The notes: generated from the letters alone by a model not told the origin. Counted from the first letter of the stretch, positions 33,501 to 56,640 are shown. The stretch: 64,000 nt of DNA from Elephas maximus indicus (GCF_024166365.1 NC_064819.1:151038293-151102292), one strand, 5' to 3'. Translations and numbers: made by a program.

Positions 33501-36293
33501 CTGGGTAGATCCTCCCTTCCCTTTTTTTAAAAAAAGTTAGCTGTCTGTTTTAAGCGTTTGCAGCATTTTGAAATTATTCCTTTGATACTGTGAATACCCA
33601 TTTGAAAATGTAATTTTGGTTTTATTGACTTACTTTTGTGACATAGCTATCCCAAAGCAATTTTGCCTTCACAATCAGAAGTATCTAATGTGTTAGCAAT
33701 GAATGTGTACAATTTAGTAGTATACCACATACCTTTTGGGCATCTGAAATACAATGTTGTTATGCAGGAACTACTACTCAGTTTTAATACAAACTCAAAT
33801 GGCTGCTTTTAAGGAAAATAGTATTCTGTAGGTTAATTAGTGTGTCATTTCTGGGGATGAAACTTGTTTTACCATGATAGGATGTTTCATTTATTGGAGT
33901 GTTAAGATTTTCTTTCTTTCCGTATACAAGTTCTCGCAAGCGTTGGAGGCCTCTATACTTCTGTTGTGGTCAAGTACACAGACAACATCATGAAGGGCTT
34001 TTCTGCAGCAGCAGCCATTGTCCTTTCCACCATTGCTTCAGTGATGCTGTTTGGACTACAGATAAGTATGTCCTCGTTTGTAGTTATTAACATGGAAGAG
34101 TCTCACTTCCTTGATTTATTTAATCTCTTACTAAAAATGATAGTCGGTCATAGTGTTTATAGAAATTCCTAGCTTTGTTACTATAATTCATTCTACAAGT
34201 GCAGCAGTTCAGTTGTGTGGAACGTGAGTAAGCAGTACTTAGGTTGTTTAAATGGTCCCAGAGCTTAAGCTGAGGGGTGCTGGTTCTATGTCAAAGTCAG
34301 GGACTACTCAGTTATAAGAGAGGATTCATGGTGAAATTAGAGTGATTGGGCACTTAAGGAAATAAATACGTGGACTTTTGGAAATGATTACTTTCAGCAG
34401 GGTTTTTGTTTTAAGGAAAGGGCAGAAAACATCTTTCATTTCCTTGTTTTGTACCTTCCTAAGACTTGGGTATGAATTGGCTTTGAAACTATTATCCAAA
34501 TGTAGGTTTTCTTTTATGAAAATTATTTGTTTCATGTAATATGTAACTAATACAAAATTCATTAGTATAGCTAGCATTCTGGCACCACTGCTATGCTAGT
34601 CCTTCTAATATAGTTTTCCCTAGCCCACATCCAGCATTATGTTGGCTTCTGAATTAAGTCATCTTACCTTAACATTTAAGTGATGTTACCTTAACATTTC
34701 AGGGTGCTTTTATGCTGTAAGGAAACCCTGGTGGCGTAGTGTTCAAGTGCTGCAGCTGCTAACCAAGAGGTCGGCAGTTTCAATCTGCCAGGTGCTCCTT
34801 GGAAACTCTATCAGGCAGATCTGCTCTGTCCTGTAGGGTCGCTATGAGTCGGAATCGACTTGACATCAGTGGGTTTGGTGTTTTTTTGGGTTGTGCTGTA
34901 ATGATGATTTTCCTTACTAATCAGTTAATATACCATAAACTAATGTGTGAGAAAAATCTGTCAAATATCTACGGTAAATAAAACAGACCTGGCCTGTATT
35001 TACATTTCATTTTAAAATTGGCTGTTGCTATATATGCAAATAGGGGAACACCAGCTTTGTAGAAATTCTAGAAAATCATTTTATAGTGTAGTTCAAACCT
35101 TGGCTATACCATTTATTAGCTGTGCAACTCTGGGGAAGGTACTTAGCCTGTGTCAATTTCTTCATCAGGAAAATGGGAATAATATCACCGACCTCTTAGG
35201 GTTCTTTTCAGGCAAAGTGCTTGGACCAGTACCTGGCACATAGGCTAAATGTTTTGTAGAAAGCCAGTTACGTACGATTTTAGAACCTTCATTAGATATT
35301 TTTATTACTTGATTTGGGTGAACTTGTAGTTCTAACTCATCCTTACGCTCAGCAAATCTCCTCATGCGTTTGTTCCTTTTCCTAATACTCAAATAGTATA
35401 AAATGCCTTTTGGTCAATGTTCTCTCCTACTGTTGATGTCAAGGAAGTTAATTAGAACGCCCTGGCGATCTTTCAGTTTTCTATTTAAATTAGCCCCCCC
35501 CTCCCCCTTTTGAAAGCAAAGCTGTTCTTTTCTAGTTAGGGATAAACTAAAATCATAGCTTGCCATTTTTAAAGCTCTTAAGACTGTGCCATTGTAGTTC
35601 ATATAGAATATGGTTTGGTTTTGAACAGAATATAGAGTTTTAGCAAGCTTTTGATGTAAGCGTTTAGTTACATAATGATTGTCAATTTTGGGCAAGTTGT
35701 GATTCAATTTGTTTCCTGATTTTCAGGATTAAGATGAAAAGAGGAAAGGCAGGCAGTCTTGGGTCACCTGAATCTGAATTTTGCTCAACTATTTAGACTC
35801 TCACAGGTTTCTGCTGATATTATGGAAAAGCTACACCCTACTGCTTTTTTTTTTTTAAATCAGCATACAGGAAGTTAGTATGTCCTTTATGTCAGAGTGG
35901 TCCAGGACAGACACACTGGTGTTCTTAAGTGTGTAGTCAAAGATTGTCACTCCCTTGATTTTACTACTCCCCCCCTCCTTTTTTTTCTTTTTTTGCTACA
36001 GTTGATGACCTTTCTAAACCTGCCATCATAAAAGTAGAATACTTTATTTCCTATATGGTCTGATAGTATAAACACACTACTAGAAGTTTTCAGAATGTTA
36101 AACTGATCATTGTTATATAGTTTTAGAGATACAAATACAGATTAAACTTTTTTTTTTCCCCTTTTTAGCACTCACCTTTGCTCTGGGTACCCTTCTCGTA
36201 TGTGTTTCTATATATCTTTATGGATTACCCAGACAAGACACTACATCCATCCAAGGAGAAACAGCTTCAAAAGACAGAGTCATTGGTGTGTGA
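71..36293 (+). CDS. SLC35A1: CMP-sialic acid transporter SLC35A1 (eight coding exons)
   Basis: Golgi membrane antiporter that brings CMP-sialic acid into the lumen in exchange for CMP, supplying sialyltransferases. Coding exons are 71-86, 5578-5755, 25698-25857, 26050-26202, 31202-31268, 33300-33476, 33931-34065 and 36169-36293. Their sum is 1011 nt, or 336 residues plus a stop, with no frame break and GT/AG at every junction. The protein matches human SLC35A1 as I know it nearly residue for residue, for example [10 protein letters not shown], the [13 protein letters not shown] stretch, [16 protein letters not shown] and the C-terminal RVIGV. The family has ten membrane helices, and the hydrophobic blocks across exons 2-8 fit that. 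The start ATG has a good context (caccATGG). One glutamine of the human QQ pair near the C terminus is missing ([10 protein letters not shown]). Intron 2 is about 20 kb and holds the nested transposons. The neighbouring RARS2 is convergent. Confidence 0.97.
1305..1485 (-). repeat. Afrotherian tRNA-type SINE, near full length
   Basis: Reverse orientation: begins with the A/C-rich (AAACC)n tail, then the conserved block read in reverse as 'gattccaactcatagcgacc', and ends in 'ccaccagggtttcc', the complement of the 'ccctggtgg' head. Head and tail are both present. Confidence 0.9.
1569..1661 (-). repeat. Afrotherian SINE, 3' part only
   Basis: Carries the reverse of the SINE 3' half ('cagtgccgtcgagttgattc', 'agagtagaactgc') and stops before the tRNA-like head. 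It is a truncated copy about 80 bp from the preceding one. Confidence 0.85.
2643..3130 (-). repeat. hAT-type non-autonomous DNA transposon relic, split by a SINE
   Basis: The left part (2643-2770) and right part (2979-3130) align with the common mammalian hAT-type element that reads, in this direction, 'ggcaaa..tttctgtaaagggcca' ... 'gttccaataaaactttattt'. A SINE at 2771-2978 splits it. The family name is not assigned. Confidence 0.6.
2771..2978 (+). repeat. Afrotherian SINE, full length, with target-site duplication
   Basis: Head 'ctctggtggcacagtggtta', tail 'gatggcagtgggtttggttt'. It is flanked by the repeated sequence 'acctatgttcca', ending just left of the head and recurring after the tail, consistent with a 12-bp target-site duplication. 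Confidence 0.88.
3665..4132 (+). repeat. Second hAT-type relic of the same family, interrupted
   Basis: The left part includes 'ggccaaatccggctcatttc'; the right part at about 4088-4132 includes 'gcctaaaatatttaataaag' and 'agtttgctgatccctg', matching the two ends of the family seen at 2643-3130 and 6236-6383. A minus-strand RTE fragment lies in the middle. Confidence 0.5.
3852..3962 (-). mobile_element. RTE (BovB-like) LINE, 3' end fragment
   Basis: This is the reverse complement of the last ~110 bases of the RTE copies at 29730-29840 and 58720-58820: 'gactcacggtgacc' and 'gaatgaaacgttgcccagtc' match their 'gggcagtgtttcattctg' and 'gtcgctatgagtcggaa'. It is the only minus-strand RTE piece noticed. 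Confidence 0.75.
4145..4655. repeat. 82-bp minisatellite interrupted by a SINE
   Basis: The motif 'atttggatggaagttatgga' starts at about 4152, 4234, 4489 and 4571. The spacing is 82 bp on each side of the SINE, and 255 (82 plus 173) across it. Each unit continues through 'gctgggggatgagagg', 'taggtaaagaaagtagaaat' and 'agtttgaactttgg'. About five to six units, slightly diverged. It lies in SLC35A1 intron 1. Confidence 0.9.
4286..4452 (-). repeat. Afrotherian SINE inserted in the minisatellite
   Basis: The A-rich tail comes first and the copy ends 'ggagccaccagg'. The array sequence resumes after it with 'ggtaagtaaag', resembling the 'ggtaggtaaa' just before it: an imperfect target-site duplication within the 82-bp unit. 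Confidence 0.9.
5107..5308 (+). repeat. Afrotherian SINE with RTE-like 3' tail
   Basis: Head 'accctggtggcacaatggtt'. Ends 'ggctcgatggcacctaacaa', the same closing words as the RTE copies, unlike most SINE copies here, which end in 'gtgggtttggtttt'. Confidence 0.88.
5578..5755 (+). CDS. SLC35A1: SLC35A1 coding exon 2
   Basis: Acceptor TTTTCCAG, donor AA|GTAAGT. Encodes residues 6-64, including [27 protein letters not shown] and [16 protein letters not shown], the first two membrane segments. 178 nt; leaves AA for codon 65 (Lys). Confidence 0.96.
5867..6022 (+). repeat. Afrotherian SINE
   Basis: Shows 'gtggttaagtgctacagctg', 'gttcgaatccaccaggtgct' and 'gggtttggttttttttc'. It lies 110 bp past exon 2, inside intron 2. 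Confidence 0.9.
6024..6235 (-). repeat. hAT-type (MER-class) DNA transposon relic
   Basis: Resembles the common mammalian non-autonomous element with 'gtcacaactgggcggatact', 'catctagtgggtagaggcc' and 'acatcctacaatgcacaaga'. It starts with 'tttcttaacctgggg' and ends 'cctgagaaccctgctct', a terminal-inverted-repeat-like pair. Exact family not assigned. Confidence 0.6.
6236..6383 (+). repeat. hAT-type relic of the same family as 2643-3130
   Basis: 'gggccaaatgcagcttgccg' and 'cctaaaatatttgctatttt' then 'ttcctgacctttgc' match the two ends of this family; the middle is deleted. Confidence 0.5.
6388..6590 (+). repeat. MIR SINE relic
   Basis: Ancient MIR-like sequence: 'gctaagtgcttttcatgaat', 'tatctcatttaatcttta', 'attatccccattttatcaat', then the 'ctgaggttcctcaagatcac' section. 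Confidence 0.65.
6604..6828 (+). repeat. MIR SINE relic
   Basis: Follows the MIR consensus in order: 'ggggctttggagtgagacag', 'tcttaacctctctaagcctt', 'tagtttctttg', then 'catggtggttgatgcacagt'. It is followed by a short GGT/GTA-rich run. Confidence 0.75.
7319..7720 (-). repeat. Old L1 (L1M type) 3' fragment
   Basis: Typical antisense L1M end: 'catttagcataatgcatttg', 'agagtcatccatatctgttg', 'tttattgctgagaagtagtc' and 'gtttatccattcacc'. No coding capacity left. Confidence 0.6.
8360..8772 (+). mobile_element. Internally deleted RTE (BovB-like) element: 5' end fused to 3' end
   Basis: 8360-8564 matches the 5' end of the longer RTE at 43752 ('gtctgtcagtttgttgtact', 'atgctggaagttatgccacc', 'gaatagcagcagaacattgt'). 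At about 8564 it jumps to the RTE 3' end ('gcttggtaaagtagagggtc', 'gattgacacagtggctgcaa'), finishing 'cacctaataacaacaacaac'. The endonuclease and reverse transcriptase regions are absent, so any later movement would need another RTE's proteins. Confidence 0.85.
9578..9745 (+). repeat. Afrotherian SINE
   Basis: Head 'ccctcgtggtgcagtggtta', middle 'cagttcgaatccaccagctg', tail diverged ('actcagtggcaatgggctg'). A short CATCGTCAT/CATCAT simple repeat follows at 9857-9890. Confidence 0.88.
10086..10502 (+). repeat. L1 3' UTR fragment with poly(A)
   Basis: The end 'gtagccagcatcactgaatg', 'gtgtagaaattgttgaatgg' and 'acaataaaatattaaaaaaa' resembles, in the opposite sense, the L1 tail at 30886-31100. 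The upstream part (10086-10300) is assigned only by continuity. Confidence 0.45.
10915..11082 (+). repeat. Diverged Afrotherian SINE, 5' truncated
   Basis: Keeps 'ggttggcagctggaactcac', 'gaaaagacctggtgatcagc' and 'gttggaatcgacttgacggc', but lacks the 'ccctggtgg' head. Confidence 0.8.
13090..13933 (-). repeat. Old L1 (L1ME-like), first part, antisense
   Basis: Matches the familiar antisense L1ME 3' region in order: 'ggtcctttatagcaaaataa', 'gagatccagttcaggatcgt', 'agttcctttaatctggaaca', 'ctactggtgatgtaactttg', 'cactgtaaagttacca'. It is cut at the TA dinucleotide 13932-13933, where Tigger1 begins, and resumes after 20841. Confidence 0.75.
16200..19380 (-). pseudogene. L1 ORF2 remnant (reverse transcriptase region, frame broken)
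   Basis: On the minus strand the L1 ORF2 protein is recognisable from the linker after the endonuclease to the C terminus. 17433-17996 keeps an uninterrupted 187-residue piece of the reverse transcriptase with the catalytic FADD motif ([20 protein letters not shown]). 16213-16404 keeps the C-terminal cysteine region ([20 protein letters not shown]). 17993-18256 holds the fingers region ([13 protein letters not shown]). Stops and frameshifts separate the pieces, the endonuclease is missing by 5' truncation, and a 158-bp tandem duplication at 18648-18963 adds a further break. Not functional. Confidence 0.9.
18648..18963. repeat. Perfect 158-bp tandem duplication within L1 ORF2
   Basis: The block beginning 'aatttttattatttgctttc' and ending 'gacctctgagcacagc' occurs at 18648-18805 and again at 18806-18963 with no difference I could find over at least 150 bases. 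Confidence 0.93.
20842..21480 (-). repeat. Old L1 (L1ME-like), second part, antisense
   Basis: Continues the element broken at 13933: 'tttcctaatttcatcattcc', 'tgtacatttactaattggca', 'cttcctcttctcttcc', 'tatgagcatggacacctgaa' and 'gatcatcagattgtcccaga'. It contains a (TG)n run at 21319-21346. Confidence 0.7.
21960..22192 (-). repeat. Old L1 (L1M) fragment, antisense
   Basis: 'cagtacagatatacctcatt', 'ctgcatgatattccattata', 'atggatgtatcatatacacc' and 'gttgtttccattcttctgat' are the standard antisense L1M 3' UTR phrases. Confidence 0.65.
22708..22917 (+). repeat. Afrotherian SINE, full length
   Basis: Head 'gagccctggtggcagcggtt', middle 'gttggaacccaccagccgct', tail 'actcagtggcagtgggtctg'. One base is missing in the head. 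Confidence 0.9.
25698..25857 (+). CDS. SLC35A1: SLC35A1 coding exon 3
   Basis: Acceptor TTTTCAAAG, donor CAG|GTAAGT. Encodes residues 65-118: [20 protein letters not shown] and then [20 protein letters not shown] through AAVYQ. 160 nt. Confidence 0.96.
26050..26202 (+). CDS. SLC35A1: SLC35A1 coding exon 4
   Basis: Acceptor TGCCTCTAG, donor GTG|GTAAGA. Encodes residues 119-169: [38 protein letters not shown]. 153 nt, both phases 0. The intron before it is only 192 bp. Confidence 0.96.
26400..26530 (+). repeat. MIR SINE relic
   Basis: 'aagaggcaaagtaacttgtc' then 'aaagttatacagttaatagc' follows the MIR core order. Short and diverged. Confidence 0.5.
27420..28160 (+). repeat. Possible L3/CR1 LINE 3' region
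   Basis: 'tttgaggacagttatcacct', 'ttgataagtagttcttctgt' and 'tcttcactgaaaattttgga' then 'taggatgggactgaag' resemble the conserved end of mammalian L3/CR1 elements. Highly diverged; orientation judged only from these phrases. Confidence 0.4.
28161..28426. other. Unclassified, probably ancient repeat
   Basis: 'gtccggaatttggggacagc', 'ttagctggtggttctggttt' and 'tgactggagctgtaggatct' feel like a common mammalian DNA-transposon or LTR family, but I cannot name it. Confidence 0.3.
28427..29846 (+). mobile_element. RTE (BovB-like) LINE, 3' half
   Basis: Starts inside the open reading frame ('aattgagatatttcaacaaa') and runs to the 3' end 'cacctaacaacaata'. Broken reverse transcriptase fragments are visible: [38 protein letters not shown], then [20 protein letters not shown] at the catalytic region, followed by the C-terminal portion ([20 protein letters not shown]). 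Frames shift several times. The 5' half is missing, as is usual for LINE insertions. Confidence 0.9.
29847..30022 (+). repeat. MER5A-type hAT DNA transposon
   Basis: Begins 'agtggttctcaaactttaat', continues 'atcagattgctgagccctat' and 'ccccagaatttatgtttcag', and ends 'accagggaacacactttgga' 'gaactg'. The ends are inverted repeats. It directly abuts the RTE 3' end. Confidence 0.8.
30886..31100 (-). repeat. L1 3' UTR fragment, antisense
   Basis: 'ttgttattgctgaaaatata', 'cacagcaaaacatacatcaa', 'acaattcagtgacattgatt' and 'caaattgtgcaaccattctc' form the antisense L1 tail whose sense version is seen near 10400-10490. It lies about 100 bp upstream of exon 5. Confidence 0.65.
31202..31268 (+). CDS. 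SLC35A1: SLC35A1 coding exon 5
   Basis: Acceptor TATTGCAG, donor GCAG|GTAAAT. Encodes residues 170-191: [22 protein letters not shown] plus one base. 67 nt. Identical in protein to human as I recall it. Confidence 0.96.
31269..33299 (+). other. SLC35A1: SLC35A1 intron 5
   Basis: Two kilobases without a repeat I can name. Moderately AT-rich, ending in TTTTCTTTCAG. A purine-rich patch lies near 31735-31770. Confidence 0.8.
33300..33476 (+). CDS. SLC35A1: SLC35A1 coding exon 6
   Basis: Donor ATCT|GTAAGT. Encodes residues 192-250: [58 protein letters not shown]. 177 nt. Differences from human are conservative (e.g. GDE for GAE). Confidence 0.96.
33477..33930 (+). other. SLC35A1: SLC35A1 intron 6
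   Basis: 454 bp, AT-rich, no repeat recognised. Confidence 0.8.
33931..34065 (+). CDS. SLC35A1: SLC35A1 coding exon 7
   Basis: Acceptor GTATACAAG; donor ATAA|GTATGT, with an A rather than G before the GT. Encodes residues 251-295: [44 protein letters not shown]. 135 nt. Confidence 0.95.
34721..34886 (+). repeat. Afrotherian SINE
   Basis: Head 'aaaccctggtggcgtagtgt', middle 'gctcctt'/'ggaaactctatcaggcag', tail 'gacatcagtgggtttggtgt'. Confidence 0.9.
35080..35262 (+). repeat. MIR SINE relic
   Basis: 'accatttattagctgtgcaa', 'ctctggggaaggtacttagc', 'ttcttcatcaggaaaatggg' and 'ccagtacctggcacatagg' follow the MIR order. Confidence 0.75.
36169..36293 (+). CDS. SLC35A1: SLC35A1 coding exon 8 with stop
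   Basis: Encodes residues 296-336: [20 protein letters not shown] then [20 protein letters not shown] and TGA at 36291-36293. The last membrane helix and the cytosolic tail are present. The human tail reads SIQQGETASKER, so one Q codon is absent here. Confidence 0.96.
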
Positions 36294-37060
36294 TTTCAAT
36301 CTCAAGAGAGATTCCTACTAAGACTAAAGCATTTGCATCAAACTAGAGCCTTAAGAATCCCAGAGGGTAGCTTAACAAACAAAAACAAAAAATCGTATGG
36401 CATAAGAAGAAAGCTACCTGAATTAATTGCTAATGTGGACCTGTTTGGGGTCAAACTGTTTTGTTTCAGAATGAAGGAATTTTATTACTGTATATATCAT
36501 GTACATAAAAAGTATAGAGATGATGTGGTGTTAAAAAATCACGTGAGGCTACAAGTGGTCTGGGACGATATTTAAGAGTTAAAGTGCCAAAGCCATTTCT
36601 GTACTAACCGTCCTCTTGTTCATGTACCAGGGGAGAGGGGGGAATCCCTCTTTGCTCTTTGTTCACATACAGTATTTTGTCTCAGCAGCTGTGAAGACCA
36701 AGTTCTTCTCTTTCAAAAGAGAGGCAGAACTAAGACAGGCTAGTTCAGAAAAACAAACTGAATGTGTAACTTTTTCTCAAAATGAATCTGTTTCGTAACT
36801 CAGACAGTGACTTCTGGGTGGTGACCGAGTACTACTCCTTTAGTGCTGTATTTGTGCCATTCATTGTCTGGATTCATATTTCTTTCCTGTTAGATGATAT
36901 ACTTTTCTTCAAAAAAATTTCTAATGTCACTTTTGTACTTTTTTTTATAAAATGTTTAACTGTTGGACTCTCAATAACTTGTGAAATTTCAGTGTTTTTA
37001 AAAAGATTTTTATAATGTTAACAGGGAAATTCAGCAATAAACCTAATTTATATGAATTCT
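36294..37060 (+). other. SLC35A1: SLC35A1 3' UTR
   Basis: About 770 bp of untranslated sequence from the stop to a canonical AATAAA. No repeat recognised inside it. Confidence 0.75.
37036..37041 (+). terminator. SLC35A1: Polyadenylation signal of SLC35A1
   Basis: AATAAA in 'cagcaataaacc', followed after ~30 bases by a T-rich stretch. It is the first canonical signal I saw after the stop codon. Cleavage would be near 37055-37060. Confidence 0.7.
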
Positions 37061-37159
37061 ATTTAGTAACTTTTTGTATTATAGATATGAACATTAAGGT
37101 AGTACAAAAACAGAACAAAAAACCCAAAACATTACATTTTTTATCTTCTATATGTTGGA

Positions 37160-37300
37160 TGGAGCCCTGGTGGAGCAGTGGTTAAGAGCTCAGTTGCTAC
37201 CCAAAAGGTGAGTAGTTCAAATCCTTGGAAACCCTATGGGATAGTTCTACTCTGTCCTATAGGGTTGCCATGGGTTGGAATCAACTGGATGGTAATGGGG
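37160..37300 (+). repeat. Afrotherian SINE, internally shortened
   Basis: Head 'gagccctggtggagcagtgg', then 'aggtgagtagttcaaatcct' joined directly to 'tggaaaccctatgggatag': the stretch between the B-box and 'ggaaaccc' is missing. Confidence 0.88.
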
Positions 37301-37957
37301 GTACATGTTAGATTATATCTGTTAGGGTTCTCTGGTTGCAAAAGTAACTCTGACTACCCTTAAAAAAGGAATTTATCGAAGGACAGCAGTCAGGGCTGTG
37401 GAGCTGAAGGTTGTAAAAATTAATGAACAGTCGTTTCAGGGAGCTGCTTTAGCAAAGACTTGGCTCTAAGTGGCTTGCCTCATTTCACTCAAGATTCAAA
37501 TGCTCACGAGGCTATCACTGATCTGGGGAGGGGACAGTTTCTCAGAAGTGGAGGAGGATACTAGACATGTAAGTCATGTCCCAAATGTACATTTTTATTC
37601 CATGATTGGTTTGTGCTAAGGGAATTCTAATGTTACTTTTAAGCAGAAAATTAGCAATCTGGAAGCGAATTCACTTAAAATTGAGATTGCATGGATGAGT
37701 CTTTTCTAGGACTAAGACGGTTAACCGTACTGGCCAATGTAAAAGTGTTCATTCTAACTGGAGAAGCTTTGGTTCAAGCTAACTTACTTTTCCATTTGTA
37801 CAAACAGATTGTCAGTGGTATTCAGAAGGCTTCTAGTAGCAATGTTTAGAAAAAAATTATAGCAGACCTGAATGGGAATACTGGCAAATGAGGATGGCCA
37901 TACTGATCAAACAGATTGCATCCTACTCATGTTACCTAAACAAGTCACACAAATGGA

Positions 37958-38118
37958 GCAGGAGTTAAGAGCTACAGCGAGCTACGGCTGCTAACCAAAA
38001 GGTTGGCAGTTTGAGTCCACCAGCCACTCCTTGGAAATCCTGTGGGACAGTTCTCCTCTGTCCTATAGGGTTGCTATGAGTTGGAATCGACTCGACAGCA
38101 GCGGGTTTTGTTTTTTTG
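37958..38118 (+). repeat. Afrotherian SINE, degraded head
   Basis: 'gctaaccaaaaggttggcag', 'tccaccagccactccttgga' and 'gttggaatcgactcgacagc' then 'gggttttgttttttt'. Confidence 0.88.
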
Positions 38119-38625
38119 GTGTTTTTTTAAATATGCAGATACATGAAGGAGATGGTTTGAGAAACTGCATTTCAGATTATGGTTTAACTACTAGAGTCAT
38201 TTTTGGGAGAAGATACTAATACAATGTCTATACAAGTAATTCCTTGCTATCCAAACGTGTTCCGTTCCTGAGTTCATATAGTAAGGGTTACCTGTATATA
38301 TCAACTAAAAGGTACGCATGAGATCTGTACTCTTGGGGTAGTTGTCAGCTATACTGACAAAAAGATGCTTCTTTCTGGTCTTCCTAAACTTATTCAGAAC
38401 TAGGCACAATATAAGAAAATTGAGATTTTACCTCATCAGTTATTTTATTGATGGAAGAGTTAGATGATCTCAGTTATAAGAACAGTTTCTGGAAGAATCA
38501 CTCTGTAAGAAACCTTAGGCCAGAGTTTAAACTTTAACCCTTTTCCCCATTAGACCACAATGGTTTGAATTTAAAAAAGTCTTGACTCAATTTTATTTAA
38601 TGTTTATTTAGTACCTTTTAACCAA

Positions 38626-38838
38626 GTGAAGTCCCTGGGTGGCACAAATGGTTAAGTGGCTAACTACTAACCAAAGGGTGGTGGTTTGAAACCACCCAGA
38701 GGTGCCTCAGAAAAGTCCTGGTGATCTGCTTCTGAAAGGCTACAGCCTTGAAGGCCCTGTGGAGCAGTGCTATTCTGCACAAGTGGGGTTGCCATGAGCT
38801 GGAACTGACTCTATGGCAACTGATTTGGCTTTTTTTGA
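38626..38838 (+). repeat. Afrotherian SINE, long variant
   Basis: Head 'gtccctgggtggcacaaatg'. It includes the extra block 'agtcctggtgatctgcttct' typical of the longer subtype, and tail 'ctatggcaactgatttggct'. Confidence 0.88.
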
Positions 38839-38898
38839 CCATGTGGGAATTCAGATTTTTTTTAAGGATAAAAACTTTAAGTTGATAAATCACTTAGA

Positions 38899-38904
38899 TT
38901 TAAT
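38899..38904 (-). terminator. RARS2: Candidate polyadenylation signal of RARS2
   Basis: The minus strand reads ATTAAA about 300 nt after the RARS2 stop. Two AATAAA hexamers on the same strand at 38592-38597 and 38603-38608 are alternatives. Which is used cannot be told from sequence. Confidence 0.35.
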
Positions 38905-38974
38905 ATAATATAGATTCTGACACAGAGTGATAGTTTAAATTCTATTTTGAAAAGCAAGGCATCTAAGAATAACC

Positions 38975-39135
38975 CAAAAACCCAGTGCCGTCGAGTGAAT
39001 TCCGATTCATAGCGACCCTATAGGACAGAGTAGAACTGCCCCATAGAGTTTCCAAGGAGCGCCCTGCAGATTTGAACTGCCGACCCTTTGGGTAGCAGCC
39101 GTAGCACTTAACCACTACACCACCAGCGTCTCCTG
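38975..39135 (-). repeat. Afrotherian SINE in the RARS2 3' flank
   Basis: Reverse copy: 'aaacccagtgccgtcgagtg', 'agcgaccctataggacagag', ending 'cactacaccaccagcgtctc'. It lies ~60 bp past the RARS2 stop and would be inside its 3' UTR if a distal signal is used. Confidence 0.9.
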
Positions 39136-39197
39136 TGCATCTAAGAGTAGATAACTAGAATTCATTTAGCATTTTTTAAAGCCATTATAATTCAAAA

Positions 39198-54792
<15,595 letters not shown>

Positions 54793-56054
54793 CTAAAAGT
54801 ACAGCAATATATTAAATGAAGCACATTACTAGTCACTGTTATCTTCAATAAGGAAAGGAAGAAAACAAAGCACAATTCTGAGAATTCTCATTTAAAGGTT
54901 ATAGAAGTGGCCTCATCAGAGTTTAATCTTTTTTTCCTGCCATGGATCCTTGGTGAAGCCAATGGACCCCTTCTCAAAATGTTTCTAAATGTATTAAATA
55001 AAATACATAGGATTACAAAGAAAATCAACTACACTGAAATACAGTTATCCAAATATTTTATAAGAATTCACTTATGATATAGTAATGGAGGAAAATGCTG
55101 AGTTTCAGAGAGAGGTTATTGAAAATAAAGTATAATTTTTTTCCCACCCAAGTTCACAGACCTCCCCCAGCCAGGTTAAAATGCCTCATTTAGACTAAAC
55201 TGGCAATTCTCCTTTTTTTCAAAATGCCAAATTTTCATCCTTGCAACTACTCTGAGACAAGGTCAAAGAAAGTACGATGGCTCAACCTGGCAAAGAAAAT
55301 GCCAAAGGATGATTTAGCAATTGTTTTAATGAAAGACTTTTAAAACTGTTCTCTAAATCTGTGAAAGATTACTAAAATAGGTGGTCTTGGTAAGAAGGAA
55401 GGAAGGCCTGTTGGATAATTAGCTTAATTACCCTCTAATACGGGCTTCTGAAAACTGTGTAGAGCACCCACTTCAGGCATGATTCCAGCACCATCTGTCT
55501 CGGCTGGTTTAGCTGTGCACCCACCCGATGACAGACTCGAAGTCAGAAAGCTTATGAAGGGCTCTTCCAGCTCTAAGATTCTGTGTTCATAATGCAGTTA
55601 TTGATCATCTTCCAGTCTCCAAAGTGTGGTGTTAATAAATGACATTAAAATATCAATACTATAGATCACGCGGTATTGAAGTTATACATATGGACTACAA
55701 AGGGTTTACTTAAGAAGCTGTAACTCATTTCCAGGTTGAACCTAATGATAAATTTATTACCCTTATATTATTCCCTGAAGCCTGTTAAAGTAACATAAAA
55801 TAAAAATTGGCAAATATATTACCAAAAAACACGAGGCCTCTAAACTCTTACAGTAATATCATCAAGATATCATGGCAGCAACATTTGGGTAAAAAAGTTT
55901 ATTTTTGTTGTTGGAGAATATACTGGGACAAGAATAATATGGCTTATACCCACTAGACACCAGTGATAAAAGGGACAGAGTATCAATCATCCATCTCAAG
56001 GTGAAAATGGCTCACATTTCATACATGGTTTGTGTTATCACTGGAATGGTATAT

Positions 56055-56640
56055 TAAATAAATGCTGTGTTAAGTAAAGGCTAAAAACTTCCTAGTATCT
56101 TGTTTTGTAAAGCATATTGTGCAGAAAAGAGTTAGTATTAAGTCTGAGCCTGCTATACTTAAAAAGGCCTATTTGCAAAGTTGGGCCTTGGCTTGTACTT
56201 GGAAACTCAGAATTGGGGAATGTTCTTACCACTCTGACAATGAGTGGCTGATTGTGCCTAAACTGTTTGTGCAAACAATACTGTTTATGCTGAGTACCTG
56301 CTTTCCTTCTGGGATTCTGAAATTTTAGCACAGAGGTGCCTATATGACCAACCCCCAATAAAAACCTTGGGCATGGAGTGCTGAATGAGCTTCCCTGACA
56401 GACAACATTTCACATAATTGTTACAATCTATGGCTGGAGGATTTAAATGCACCCTGTGTGACTCTCCTGGGAGAAGACTCTTAGAAGCTGGGGCCTGATT
56501 TCCTCCAGGCTTTGTCACATGGTGCCTTCTCTCTACTGATTTTGCCTTGCATCCTTTTGCTGTAATATATGATAGTCATGAGTTCTCCCAGTGAATCACT
56601 GGACCTGGGGATGGTCTTGGGGACCACCAAGGCACGTATC
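56055..56640 (+). repeat. Solo LTR relic (ERV type)
   Basis: Composition and phrases recall a mammalian ERV LTR: 'aataaaaaccttgggc' (possible LTR poly(A) signal near 56358), 'gtgtgactctcctgggagaa', 'cttagaagctggggcctgat' and 'tgattttgccttgcatcctt' 'ttgctgtaatata'. No internal viral genes adjoin it. Family not named. Confidence 0.5.

Larger units (their letters stand above)
34066..36168 (+). other. SLC35A1: SLC35A1 intron 7
   Basis: Contains a SINE (34721-34886) and a MIR (35080-35262). Otherwise AT-rich without recognisable elements. Ends in a T-rich tract and CTTTTTAG. Confidence 0.85.
37061..38880. other. Intergenic gap between the two convergent genes
   Basis: About 2 kb separates the SLC35A1 end from the RARS2 stop. 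It holds three plus-strand SINEs and otherwise unclassified sequence (37301-37957, 38119-38625). No gene seen. Confidence 0.7.

Noticed and set aside
56055-56640. A complete endogenous retrovirus
   Set aside because: Only LTR-like sequence is visible; no gag, pol or env remnant adjoins it within the window.
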